NCBI RefSeq assembly: GCF_001522545.3
Contig: NC_031770.1
Coordinates: 92,646,339-92,710,338 of the forward strand
Reading direction: 5' to 3'
Source: Parus major
Lineage: Eukaryota > Chordata > Aves > Passeriformes > Paridae
DNA length: 64,000 bases
Part shown: one piece after another, positions 1 to 14,300 of the stretch
Layout of the letters: each line of letters opens with the position of its first letter
How positions within the stretch are numbered: the stretch's first letter is position 1
Made by a program: the position numbers and the translations under genes
Notes under the pieces: model-generated
Seen by the model: the letters and a program-made list of their open reading frames with translations, nothing else
The model's database searches: none
What the model was told of the DNA's origin: nothing

Positions 1-2146
1 CATTCATGGAATCCTGTAACAGGCTGAACAAACATTTTTTCCTGTGCATCTCACAGCATTTGTCCTTCTCAGGCTTCAAATCGAGATGTAATGCAGTGAT
101 ATATTTCACATTCACTTTTAAAACTTTACTTAATCTCCTTTCTGATGACAGACCAAAACCCAAGCTGAAGTACATGGCTGAAAAGTAACCCCCTCTGCAG
201 AACAGAAGGCAACCCTGATGAATTGCACAAAGCTCCTCAGAGGTTGCATTCCCCCTCCCTCCCATTTCACTTGGATTCCTTTGTTTGGTAAATAGGTCAG
301 TGCTCATAAAAACACCCCTCCAGGGCGTACTGCCTCACATAAGCACAGCAGCCAACTATAAGGAAGACAGACACTAATATGGCAGCAGCTGAATCACACA
401 ATTTCCATGGGGCATGGAGAACTGAAATAAGCTACACTGACCAAGCAGTAAGGAGAGGAACCACAAGATAAACTGACAAGAGTCAGAAAAATATCATTAT
501 TTCCCATCTCAAAGTTCCAGTGATCATGACTCAGACTTTGACAGGCTTTATGAACATCTCACTGCCCAAAACCAGTGTCTTCAGAAGAAGACAAACAGGG
601 GATGCTAAGATCCTGGTCAATGCAACAGCCTCCATCTCATAACCAGACTGTAATGCAGTCTGATTAACAGCTCTGCCCCATCTTTACCATTCTCTGTAGA
701 TATGCAACCCATGAATCCTTTCTTCACTATACTGCCAAGGATGTCAGCTGTGTTTTTGAAGTGATCTTTTCTGGAAGAAGTTGAGTGATAATAACTGTAT
801 TCTTAAAATAGCTTAAATTTACCAACACCATTCAGAGAAGATGACAGGTTCACTTTAATGCCCCTCCCAGGTATGTAGAGAAACTGAAATGCAAAAAATA
901 TTATGAATCTAGGATTTAGACCTCACTCCTGAGCCTCAAAAGCAAAAGGAAAAAAAAAAAAGCTATTCAGTGGTTAAAAAAAAAAAAAGTTTTAAAGGGA
1001 ACTGAAATGTAATGTCTGGCTTTGGATCAGAGACAACAGCTCAACAGGAAACCTACTGGGTTGAAGACAACAGCTGGACAAAGGAAGTCTCTTTCCCAAC
1101 ACTTTTTCCCAAATCCTTTGTTGCTTGTGAAAAAAATAAAAAAAAGGCAAGCATCCTGTACCTTTCCCAAACAAAATTTTTATATGACCTAACAGTGAAC
1201 ATATAATTTGTTCCAAGTTTATAGATACTGAATTTAGTTCCTCAGTTACAGACTGGTAGGATTTAGTAGCCAAGGTACAGTGCCTCACAAATGCAGCTGA
1301 ACTGTTCACAGGGAACATCCGCACTAGAGAAGCATGACAACCATCTTTACTGCAGCTCACACAAATAAGGCAGATCTCTCCTTACTCTGTACTTTGCAAG
1401 GTTAGGAGTCTCTGAGGTAACATTTCACTTAAAACATTAAGGTTTCAAATCTTGAGCAAAGCCTCACTGATTTTGACTGAATAGATATATATGCAATACT
1501 GCAGGGAAGTTAGTGAGATGTACTGGAAGCATCTGAACCACCTCTGGAAAAGACACATGTGGTTCAGAAAATTTGCCTAGGATTCTCCTTTATTCAAATT
1601 ATTTTAGCCAATTATTTAGCAAGATACAAAACAATCAACTGTGATGTTAATAGAGAAAGGAGGCCTACCATGAAATACATGAACTGCACACACAGGAAAG
1701 ACTTATCCCATCTGTACAGTAAAAATGGGGTTGTCATTTAAAATGAGATATACAGAAATCTCTACCAGTAGGAGATTTCTGTTTCATAAACACCAGTACT
1801 GGGTAGTTGAGAGAAATAAGCACTGTGCTGTGTAAAATACTGTGTACTGTTGTTAGCACATAAACTTCTGGACTCTTGCAACACTGAAGATTTTAGGGTT
1901 TAGGGAAAGGTGGAAAATCAGTTGTCAAATGCATGTATGTTGAAAGTGGGAAGAGTATCAAAGTTCCTACTATCCTTCAAAAAGAGACAAGTCCCTTCAG
2001 ACATACCTGAAAGAGTCATAATCCTAGTTCAGCAGTTTTAGAAGGAATTTTCAGAAAATATATTAGTGGAAAATTACTTCTGCCAAAATACACTGACATG
2101 TGAGTTCCTCAGGATGCCATCAAATCACATCACTATGCAGCATTAC
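1..2146. other. Intron 3' of the last visible ARHGEF10 exon
   Basis: I searched for the next propeller exon (family text around 'LLMMEDTLWAASGGQVFIISVE') on the minus strand and did not find it. AT-rich intron with two poly-A runs near 950-986. No repeat family recognised. Confidence 0.6.
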
Positions 2147-2304
2147 CTTCTGCTTTTGTGTAGATTGAGATGTTTCCATTTACCAAGCCAGCAAACAAGT
2201 ATTGAGACCTATACGTTAAGCTCATAACAGTTGATTTTTCAGGAGTGAAGAAGTGTTGAAGTCGAATTTTCTTTGAGCCTTGACAACTTTTGTAAATAGA
2301 AATG
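2147..2304 (-). CDS. ARHGEF10: ARHGEF10 exon 23 visible (WD40-like region, last exon in the window)
   Basis: 158 bp encoding [20 protein letters not shown] then [20 protein letters not shown] and [12 protein letters not shown], ending on a split codon. [28 protein letters not shown] is the family sequence. It is not open across its whole length in the wider frame, so it was found by the splice pair TTTCTACAG and GTAATG. The rest of the propeller is to the left of this window. Confidence 0.94.
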
Positions 2305-5300
2305 CTGTAGAAAGAAGCAAGAAAAAATAGACCTGTGAAATTATGCTTTACATAGTTCTTGTTAGAATATGCAAGAGAGCTTTAGAATAAAATATTGGGG
2401 GAAAGAGGATTTTCTTCTTCAATTCTTGACACCCCAGAATGTCTGTGTAGACAACTTGCAATTACTTAACACTGACATATGACAACACTTTCATATTATC
2501 TTGTCTGCAGAAACAGTTATTCAAAAAAGAGGCATAGTAAGAATTCTGTTCAAAGCCCTTATTATGAGCCTATCTAAAACTTTTATTAGTTAAAAAAATA
2601 AATTTATATGATGTGGAGAACTAGGGAAAAGAAAAAGAAAACTCACTACCAGATGTCACTTACACTTAAAATTTCCATAATTCCTACTGATTGTTACAAT
2701 GGGTATGCTAAGAATATTGTTAAGGCTGGAATTAAATCACTGATTTCTAGAAATGGTCAGTAGGCCATCAGTCCAAAGAGAGAAAAGTAATTCATCTCAG
2801 TAGTAGACAGCAATATTATTTTTTCACATGACAAATCCTGCATAATATGGCAGGGCAGAAGATTAATGGATTCCTCTTTGCCATTCTGAAAATTTTCCAG
2901 TACCTGAAGATTATGTTGCAAAGTTACAAAAGTAGTATTTATATTTTCAGATATTATGAACTAATCCTCTTTCATCAAAAAGATGCCCTGCTTTAATTTC
3001 AAATATCACATGGTGTAATTTTAAATAATGTAGAGTGCATTTTATCCCTGATTTAAGTGGAAACAATACATTGAGGTCACTGGGATAACATTTGGATACT
3101 TTTTTAAAAAGTAAACATTTTCTTATAAGTATCTCACACAATTTTTCTATAGTATAGCAAACTTAATCAATAAATCATACACATTACACCAAAAGCAAGA
3201 ATCACCTTCCTTCTTCCATGCCAAGGCAAATAGTAGGCACATTAGAAGTTTTTGCAAGAATATTTTCAGAGTCTGGAGCCTTGTTTTGCTCTTTCAGCTT
3301 CTCCTCCTCTGGTATGTAGACCATGCAGAGAATCCGTGATTCCACATTGAAGCACTCAATAACCTTGGGGCTGGAGCTTTGAAATGAAACTATTGCAATC
3401 TGGCCCATCTGATTAGTACAACTGCCAATCTGAAATGAAAAAAGGAAAATAAATTAAAAAAAACAACAGACCATAACTGATACCTGTCTCCAGGAAGATC
3501 AGCATGTGAAACAATGACTGGAATGTCATTGTGCATCTCAAGTTATATGTGAGAATATGAATTTTCATGCATTAAGAGAATAATTCAGCACAAATACAAG
3601 ACATGTCAAAACATTATATATACAAACTTGCCTTCTATGCTCACAAAAGATTTATGTTCTTAAAGCATAAATAATTTTATGGCCTATTCTGATATCTGAT
3701 TCAAATGTATATACATTTCATAATGCAATTACTCTAAGTATCTGTGAAACATTGTTATTTTAATACCTAGTGGTCTAAATTGTCTCAGGTTCTTTTAAAA
3801 CAGGTAATATAGTTGAGGCCTGTCCTTTGCACAGTAACAGGTCTACAAAGAAATGCTCTGTCCCAGAAGAAAGAGTCTGGAAAACTTGCTGATACAGAAA
3901 GCTAAATTCTTCCCTGATCCAGAACTAAGCATCATCAACATGTCCATAAACTTGTACATTTTAGGGATCAGAGAGAAGTCAAAAAGAAAAGAAAAATCTA
4001 GTCAGGCCCAGTACGTGTTTTTGTATAGTAACATAGTAAATCTTTCTGTTTATATGAAATAAAATAGGAAAGAGAAGAGTATTTTGTAGCAATAGAAAGA
4101 TTTAATTTGCATGTTTTTGCAATGATTATTTAAAAATGGCAAAGACAAAAAGAAATTATATGGGTTGCCTTGAAAAAGACCACTAAGAAAAGTTGTTTCT
4201 AACTTTTAATTTGAAAAGATTCCCTTAAAATTTCAGTATTCTAGTAACTAGAAAAGCTCCTGAAACCATTAGCTTTCCTTTTTTTTGACAACAGCTTCTT
4301 GCCACCTTATTTTTTTCTGCTGGAATATCTGCATACCTGGGGTCATAGCAACATACAGAGGAAGCTGTTTTCCTGTGCAGATTTAAAAATATTATTTTTG
4401 GCTAAAATATTCTTAAAATACAAAACCAGACGGTAGGACTGTGTGTGACTGAGTGTAAACTCATATGGGTTTTAGCAGCAATTGTTACAAATTAACACAT
4501 AACTCCCTTCTGAATGTGCTCAGCACTTTGGAATTCATTCTGTGCTGCACAAATCACACACGCTTAACTGACACCCTGCAGAGACTGGCAAGATCATGCG
4601 GACAAATTAGTAGCTAACCCTTTATATTTAAACAAATAAACAAAGACAACCCAACATTTCTTTCATATCTACACATGGACAAGAGTCACAAAAAGCAATG
4701 GAAAAAACCAGGACACAACCACTTTCAGATTTTAAAGATTACACTTACCCAAAGAAAACCATGTTCCACAGCACAGGAATCTGACTCCGTTTCTCCAGCA
4801 AGGTATGGTTCAGGATTATAAGCAGCACATTCAATCTTCAAAAAGAGGAAAAAAGAGTTGTTAGCACATTAAGAAAATATGCCTGTTTCTGTTTATTTTA
4901 GTTTGTAATTAACAAAAACATTTAAGGCTATCAAAGAATCTCATGAGGCAAGGAGTCAGTTCAGTTCACCCAGCTTCCCATGGGCAGGGTCAGCTGCACA
5001 GGTATTGTTCCTGATACATTCCTTATTTATCCCTACAGACTTTCAAGGCCAAAGACTACAAATTCTATTTTGGTGATCTGCTCAAGTGCTTCATGACTTT
5101 TATTAAGTTTTTATATGTCCCCAGCCTGACACTATCCCTGATGTAAACATTAGCCTGTTACCTCTTATCTCAGACACCAGGTACTTCTCTTTCTCTGCAG
5201 TTTCCTTTTACATGTAAGGCTGATATATGTCATGACCCTGCCTGAGACACCTCTTCATTAGCCTAAATCAACATTACCACTTAATTACATATAATTTTTT

Positions 5301-8300
5301 TAAACAATTGCCTTTTCAAATTTTTGTGCTCAAACTTATTATTGTCACTTTTTCAACTGACATCTCTCCAGCAGATGTATCAGCCTGATGTGTATATTTG
5401 AGAGCAGCTTTCTCAGCTGAACAAACCATTCTAGCAGAGCTGGTAGCAGCACTACATCATGGTCACCTCTTCAGAAGCCTGTTTCTACACATCTCATTCA
5501 TTACTGCTCTTTGTAACAATATTACATTCCTAACCAATCCTTACCTTGCTGGTCTATTAAAAATTACTTTAACAGACCAACTAAACCACCTCTTCAGTCT
5601 GGATTTATGAAACTCCTAAATTCTCCTGGAGCATACCATGTGTCTGTCCTGCTGACTGTCATCCTTTTTATTTTTCTTTCCCCCCCAGATTATTTCTCCA
5701 GGTGCCTTAGTCATTGTGAATGCTAATACCATCATTCTTCAGACTTCAACTCCCTTCCAATCTCATGTCATCATGTTACTGTCAGTAAATTAATAACAAT
5801 ACTCATGATTTTATCATGCAGGCCATTTAAAAAAATAATGGAAAGCAACACCAGACTCAAGGTCTATATTTAAGTCTATCCCATATCCGAAGATCATTCA
5901 TGAAAAAAACCTTTTTATGACCAGTCATGGATTTCTAATTTCCCTAAAATCCACGGCAGTTTCCTAATGCTCGTGTAAACACTTCAAAATATATAAGAAC
6001 AATTCATAACTGTGTAGAGAATAAAAGGTTTCTAATGAGGTGTGATACTACTTTTTACACAGATTCTCTATAATTCAGACTAATGTTTTCATCTTGGACA
6101 TCAATGTGCTTGTGATTATATTGTAGTGCTAGAGACAACTCAGTATGAACTTAGACTACTCAGTTAGCATTAACTCCCCATAGCCTGGCAACATCACCTC
6201 CCAACAATGAGCAATTAAAAAAAACCCCACAAAAAACAACAAAAAACCACCAAACCAAAACAAGTCAGCAAAAGTTAAAGAGTTCTAAAGTCCAAGTTCA
6301 CTTAATTTTGCAAAGTGAAAAGTATTTTACAAACCTCTTTGAAGTCAGCAGGCATTAAAAAGTGATTTGCCTTAATAGAAAAAACATTATTTATTTGGCA
6401 AAGCAACTTACTATATACACATAAAAAATTGAAATCAACAGATGAGAGAAAGAGAAAAAAAAAAAAAGAGCCATCCAAACCTGTCTTAGCATGTCTCATT
6501 TAACATATGCTGAAGCTATCTATTTATGGTGATTTACAGTAGCTATGACAATGAAATATATCACTAGTGAAAAATAAGACAGTCTGCATGTTGGATATTT
6601 CCCAGGCTCCTTGTTACACCTCTGTGTCACTTTGCATCTTAGTCAAAAGTGATGTTTTTTTCCATAGTTGAACCCTGGTAGTTTAGTTCTCAGTCCTGAC
6701 AGAAGCCCAGGATGCAAACTTGCTCTGATGGCTCCTTACACCACTGGGCAGCCTGAGCAGCACACAGCCAACAAACAGGATTATCCAAGCCAAGGTTCTC
6801 TTCCCACCCTGAGCTGAGACCTGAGAGCCAAACTGCAGCTGAGGCTTATGCAGTAATACTTAAGTAAGATTTTCTAGTAATATCAAGGACTTGGGAGAAC
6901 AAGGAATGACATCTGAGCTCACATCCACATTACTTTAGGAGCTGCAAAACTGTCAAAGTTAGCCCAGGGCTGAGGCAAATACTGTCACACACTGCTCACC
7001 TGAGGTGACCAAGGCAAAGATCACCAGCCAGCTGTAAAGGTGACAAACTCCCCTTTCCTTTCCAAATAAGAAGACTCTTAAATGAACCATTAGGACAATT
7101 TGATTACAAGAACTGAGCCTAGGTGTTCACAGATCTTGGCATGCATTTTCAGGACTTACAAATGCCTAGGCTCTAAGGAAATACATACATAATTTAAGTT
7201 TCTGAAAAAAATTAAATTAGCTGGTTATTTCACCAGTGGCAACTTTAGAAAGTAGTCATTACAGAAAAAGCTATTTAATGGTACAAGCATGACTGGTTCT
7301 ATGAGAAAGCAGAGTGTTTCAGTAAACTTTCGCTGCTCTGGAGACCAGTATCATAGGAATAGATTGTCTTAGCACCATTACACATTTCTACTGCATTTTG
7401 AACCACCAGTTATTTTCCCCCAACATCCAGGCTTATATACTCACATTTGAAGTGAAGCTGTCAGCTGAGCTTCCCTCCTGTGTAAGCTGTTCTAGCAGGG
7501 AGGGCTTGCAGACACACCTCTTAAAGCAGTACCCATGCAATGACATTAACTTAACTTTGGGATTCTATCCACACATACACAATTTTATTTCCATCACTCT
7601 TTTTGCACAAGACTTACTGACTGATGGTCAATAAGAAATCCTGTTGATACACAGGAAAAATAGCACCCAGCACTCTTCCCTTCCATCTGTTGGCTTGGTA
7701 CTGTACTTATTTTCATCATTAAAGTCAGTGGTCAATAAGATTTCAAACTGGACACATCACATTAGGAAATGAACCATTAGGACAATTTATATATCATTGT
7801 TCAGAACATGACATTTTACTTAAGATTCCATGAAACATACTTTTGAAAAAAATATTTTTAAAATATTGTTCTCTGTGCACTAATAAAAATCAGAAATTCG
7901 AGGAGGATTTACCAAAATCATACCAGGGAAGGACAGCTTTCATGGAGATCAGACTCCTGCTCTTTGTAAGCTTTAGGTTACTTCTAAGCCACAAACACAC
8001 ACATGGAAATCTCAAAATGAACTAAAATTTTCCATCAGCTCTGTTTACACTGAGTGATTCATTCACATATGAAAGTGAATGTTATACTATGTAAAAATAA
8101 ATGTTATGCTCCTTAGCGCCTCAGAGATTGCAGCATTTTGCATTCCTGTGACTCTTCTTTAATTGCTAATAGTCTTAAACCAGGGTAGCCACTCAAGAGA
8201 AATAACAGATGTGAACTAATAGATGTATTTACAATATGGTATTATTTAGAAATTATATCACACAAAAAAAATTATTGTAATCTCATATCAAAACTCCATT

Positions 8301-11300
8301 CACCTTAAACTCCTGTTGCTTGGCCATCATCACTGGCATGTGTCTAACAAGGAGAGGATGTTTTTCCTTTTTGATTTGATTCCCATCATCTTCTATGCAG
8401 AACCAACCTAACAGATTATCCTCCGCTGTAATGGAAAGAACAAACAATAAACACTCCACAATCCTTTACTGAATAATCACTTCCACCTTTCCACAGGAAC
8501 AGAAAGGAACTCTGTCATGACTAGTCAACTGTCATATTTCTTATGGCATAGATGCATATATGACAGCTTAAAACTGTGAGCAAAAATTAAGTTGAGTAGA
8601 TTACGTACATATTGATAATGCAAAAAAAAAAGAACACCTTACATTAGCAAAATTATAAGGATAGTCTCTTAATGCTCTTGTAAATTGAATATTGAAAGAG
8701 GAAAAGACACATCAAACCTCTCCTCAGACTCTAGGAAATCTGTTGGTTGAACAACATTTTTCTGCCTGTTTATGTAACATCACTACCAACTGCCAGCTAT
8801 CATAATTATAAGGACCATCCTCCTGGAATGATGGAAACATCCATTCTCTCTTCTTTTTTGTTCCTTTGCTTGTCTTCCGTGAGACATCACAAAAGTGCTC
8901 TATTTTGACCATGTGCTGGTGAAACTTGCTTCCAAGCAAGTGAATGTTTCTCAGCTTAGGCATTGAAAGTCCAAGTATATTTGGAAACCTATTCCCCTGT
9001 GCAAACACAGTAGACTAATAACATCACAGGACAGCATATTTTTTATTGTTCTAACTTAGAGATTATTTCTGTTGGTTTAGATGCCACAATTAGTATTGAA
9101 TACAAGAACTTCATTAAAATACTGCTGAAAATATATTCCTTCAAAATGAGTGTTTTATCTATAATGTTATTACTTTGCATTGATACAAAATCACTACTAT
9201 TTACTGTATTGCAATTTTAAACAGCTACAGACAAATTTTCACCAAAAAAGGAAAATCATCCTCCAAAACGTAAAAATAAATAAATCATACTGTACATTGA
9301 GAGATATTCTAACTTGTTAGGAAATTTGAATAACTAAGAATTACCAAGGGCCAGTTTAGCCATTTGTAAATTGTTGATCCAAGACTGCTTGATAGCAGGG
9401 GTAAATGTATTGAACACAGCCGTAAAGAAAGTTGGCCGCCCAGACCTGCAATACAGAAAAAAAAAAGAAACCAGTATAAATGCAGGAGGTATAAATACAG
9501 TCATGGCTAAAAATGTTGAGCAAGATGAAATTTCATTATTTTCTAATACTTAGACAAAGACTCAGCTCTGATTTAAGTGTGCAGGCTATGATATGCCATT
9601 TGTCCATTTTCCTATACTTTACATGAAAAGTTATGAGGAACTGGTGAAGGAATACAGCAGTGACTGTTCCCTATTAGCTGTCACCGCCACGGCTCCTCTC
9701 TTGCTTCTTGCATCCAGAACACTGGGCTGAGGAACAGGAGAAAAGCAACACTGCTGCTCTGGAATATTAAAGCTCCCAGCATTACGACATAAAAGCAAAA
9801 GTCAGGGGCTTACCATGAAGACAGAAGGGAGGGAAGAGCTACAGATCCCCAAACCTTCACTTGTACATCTATACCTAACACGTAAACCAATTTAGAAAGC
9901 TTTGTAATCAAGATTTACACTGACTTGTCCTGTTTTCCTGGGAGTTGCAGCTGAATTCTACAGCGATCTGCTGCTCTGATTTCATCTTCTTTTTTCAAAA
10001 TCAGTTTTTGTAAACCTGAGGTCCAGTCATGGGCTACGGATTGGTTCAAGTTCTGAAAAATTAAAAAAGCTAAGATTCAATACCAGTCTACCAGCCTGTT
10101 GCAAACAGGATAATAAGGTGATTCCTGCATATAACAATGACACATGGGCTTCAATGAGACCACATTTCCATCAAGGATAATTTACCCGTGTTTGTAAACA
10201 CAGTTCAGAAATACCTGTAAAATATTTTCTAATGTATTTCATCTGAACATTTAATCTCATACTGCTCAGTTTATGATGCATAAATGGCATTCCCAAGTGT
10301 TTGTCAAATAAAAAATGCAAATTCGTATCAGGCGTATGTACAAGCCTTTTACTTTATTCCAGCATCACAAATTCTGTTACTAAAGAGAATCTTTTGAAAA
10401 CATCTACAAATCATACTGAAAATATGCTTTTGTTCAAATCTTTGAGTCAAAATGTTTACAGAGCCATCATGAAAGATGTGTGGTCTAAATCTGTTTAAGA
10501 TGCTGAAACAATAACTCACTGCAAGGTGAATGTTCTGTTGCAGAGAGTAAAAGCTCACCTGAATGAAACAAAGCATCAAGACTGCTAAGTACACAAAAAT
10601 ACACACACTTTCTACCATCAGAATTCTATGATAACTTAAGTGTTTCCCAAAAATAAAGAAACTGACCTCATTCCTCAGCTAAATTCTTGTAATGATCTTA
10701 CACACAACTACCTGAAAAAGACAACTGAATTTTAAGTTTTCTAAGCATAATTGGCTCCAACTGTCAGAGCAGGCAGAAAGGTTTTTTATATGGCGAAGGG
10801 TGAATGTCTTATGGTATCTGTGCTACACATATTCCCAATTATGCAGATGAAATTCACCTTCTAATGCTTGTGAAGCTTTGTTCAAAAGCACTGTTTTCAT
10901 AAGCTTCATTCAAAGTGCACATTTTCACAAAATGCTGTTTTATTTAATGCCTTGACTCTGAAGCCAAGGTATGTCAAGAGAAATTCAGCTTTCATATATT
11001 GATTCATATGCACACATTTGCAACCTGTGAAATTCAGCTTTCATATATTCATACATCTATGCATATTTGCAACTGTGGTGGCAGGTAGGAGTTAAAAATT
11101 ACATGTAACCACATATAAAATGTATAAAAAACCAAGCAAAAAAGAAACTGAAGTCTCAAGACTTCATTTGGTGTTAAGTACTTTATTTTTTTGCCAGAAT
11201 ATAAGCTAAATCAAAGGGATGAGAACAAAGTTAAAGCAAAATACTTCCAAAATTCTTCTGAAAAATCCTTTTGTATTTTTGTGATTTATACTCAGTTTTA

Positions 11301-14300
11301 AGTACAGTTTTCCCCCAAAAGCCAGGATTATGAGCTTGGATGGGGACCAAGAACTTCCTCCAAATGACCATCCTCCTACTACCATGTCTAACTGCAGGAA
11401 TCCAATTTCTTAACATCAAAATGTAATTCTGTTCCCATATAAGCTTATCAGCTATTAAACAAATGCAGAAACTTGTAGTATCCACCTACACTTAAAAACA
11501 ATAAAGAAAAACAAGATTAGGACAGCTGTAATCTTTTTATAATACTTAGCAGTAAATGCATTATTAGAGGTGAAATTTATTCCACTTTTTGCAGAGAGAA
11601 CTAAGGAATGTCTTGCACAACTCCAGGGAGAGGCAACTATACTACTTTACAAGAACAGACTTGAAAAATAAATCCAGCTTTGTTTATTACCTGATAATTT
11701 CCTTTAAGGCTGCTTATTAATTGACTAATTTGACCAAGTACATTCAAGTCATGTAAAAGGTTCTGCAGATCATGGTACAGTTGCCCTGGTCCCATATAGA
11801 GCTTGTCTGAAATGAATAGAACCATAAGGTTATACACAATAAAAAGATGCAATTCTCAGTTGAACAAAGAAAGTATCACAAAGACATATATTACATCTTA
11901 AAATCAGAGTGGCTTATTTCTACATATATCCTCAGAATTTCACTTTGTTGCTCCAGCTGCTTCTAATGTCCCTGCAGACAGATAATTGTGAAATGCACCC
12001 CAGGAATAATAGGCAGTAGCATATATCACATACAACTTATGCACTTACAGGCATTACCATTGGCATTTCCTTTTAGATCATCTTATTGCCCTTTTAGCTA
12101 CAAACAAGATTCAAGTTGTTCATCTAGTATGAAGGAGAGCACTATCTGCAGTTTTAACATCCCACACTAGAATTGTAACAAATATCAAAGCTTCACTGGC
12201 CCCAAAATCTCTTGCTGCCATGAAAGTTTTGTTTAGCACCGAACAACAGACTTGCTGAACACATGAATGCAAACATTTTTCCTGAAGGATATTTTTGGTT
12301 ACATGACAAGCAAAAAAAATTATCTGCAGCTTTTGCTATGATGGTTTAAAATTCAGTATTTGCTTTATTGAAATGAGACAGTTCTGGGTCATATATCCAT
12401 ATCCTAACTCTAACACAAGTCTGCAATTTCACTAAACCACTTGAAATTTTACTGCAATCATGCTTAAGTCAAAAAAGGATCTGTTCTTAGATCAGCAGCA
12501 AATCTGAACAGCAGCAGAAATATTTTATGCTAATAATAAGTACAAGGGCTTATAAGGGAACAGTAACTCAGAAAAACACACTGATTACTAGGATAAGGTG
12601 TCCATTTAAGTGCACAAAGCTTGCAAATCCCTACTAATATACTCTGACTACCACGATGCTAGGAGTGGAATGGCTATATAATTCCTTTGGAAACAACACT
12701 CACTCTCCCATAAAAAAACCCACACTGACTCATACAGAGTCAGCATGTTTCCCTTTGGCTGAATGACAGGAACAGGACTAGATTATCTTGCCAGGAAACT
12801 CCTGCAGATTCTTTAGCTCACACAGTGTAGTTTCCAAACCATGGATCCTTCATCCCTAGCACAGCCTTGGAAGGCGGTCTGTGGGCAGCAAACACCCCTG
12901 GATCAGAAGGATTTCAAAGGTGTGTTGGCAAGAACAGGATCTAAATACGGTGCTGGCTACTGGCTCTGCAGACAGCTGAGGAGCACGGACAGGAGCTGTG
13001 CCACCTGCTCTGGCTGCAGGGCAGAGGATGGCGGGCACAGCTCAGCGGGACACACACACCCCTGGCGCCTCCGCTCCCCCAGCCTGCTGCAGGGGGCACA
13101 GCACAACGCAACAAACCAAACACAAAGCTGTCCCAATGGCCTAAGGCAGAATGAACATGAAAATTAATCATGTATGAAACAATGCTACTTAAATCATTAG
13201 GATATTTTCAGTTAGGTCTCAAAATAACCATTTTCTGAAGACATTTTCCTATTTGGAAATGAAAGAGGCCATCACAATGTTTTTCTTTAATGCAATTTGT
13301 TATATTAAGCTGGAAGTCTGCCTTAAATCCTGAAAAGCATAAAATTTCAAGGCTCAAAGAAAATATTAATGGCTACTTTATTTCTGAGTTGTCGAGTTCA
13401 CTGCAGGAAAATGCAACATAAACCTGAAATATTTCACATTCCCATAAAATTCCAAAATGTAATCTGGCCTTCAATTCTTCTGGTAAATTGGATCAAATAA
13501 ATTATTTCTGTGCACTGTACTTGAGCACCAAACAGGGGTATGACTTCACTTTACTACTGTTTACCCATCCAGATAATAGACGCAACTATCATCCTCTTCT
13601 TTGCCTGCTTTGAATGATAATTTAAAGAACAATCTAGCCTTTCTTACCCTTAAAACCAAATTAAGAAAAGGTAATTACATTTATTGTATACCATGAAATG
13701 AAACAACTGCAAAGCAGATCTAAGAAAAAGAATTTTGAAATTATGGTCAGTTGAGTATATTTGCAGTTTTGTTTAAAAAAAAATAAAAATTAAACACTTC
13801 TCCTGAACTGCAGACTCCATACTTTCATTACGCTGCATTTTCACTTTCTTCAACCCAAATACTTGAAAAATCTACATCTGAAAAGATGTGCTTCTCTCCT
13901 CATACCTATCTTCTGACAGCTTACACCTTTTTTCTTACTAGCATCCACAATAATTGTAATTTGTTAAGTACCAGAATCATTAGTTCCCAGATGCATCAAA
14001 TTGTTGACTTTAATGGGGCTACTTTCAAAGAAATGTGCAGATCAGTGTTAACAGGAAGTCTGGTGAAATCTAGCTAAAAACCATAATGTGTCTGGCACAT
14101 TAAACAACAGAAATGATATCATTCTTGCTTCAAATTTCTCTAATGAAAAGATAATTTCTGGAAAAAAAAATGTACCCTGAACATAAATAATTGTTTCATT
14201 AGTTGAGCTTTTGGCAAAAGTTCAGTCACTTATCATTTACAAACTCCACTCTAAACAAACTCCACTACTAAACAAACCAAACAGCTGCTGTGAAAAAATT

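Noticed and set aside
9919..9922. Alternative donor GTGTAA for exon 18, four bases downstream
   Set aside because: It would shift the frame before SGRPTFF. The GTCAGT donor keeps it.
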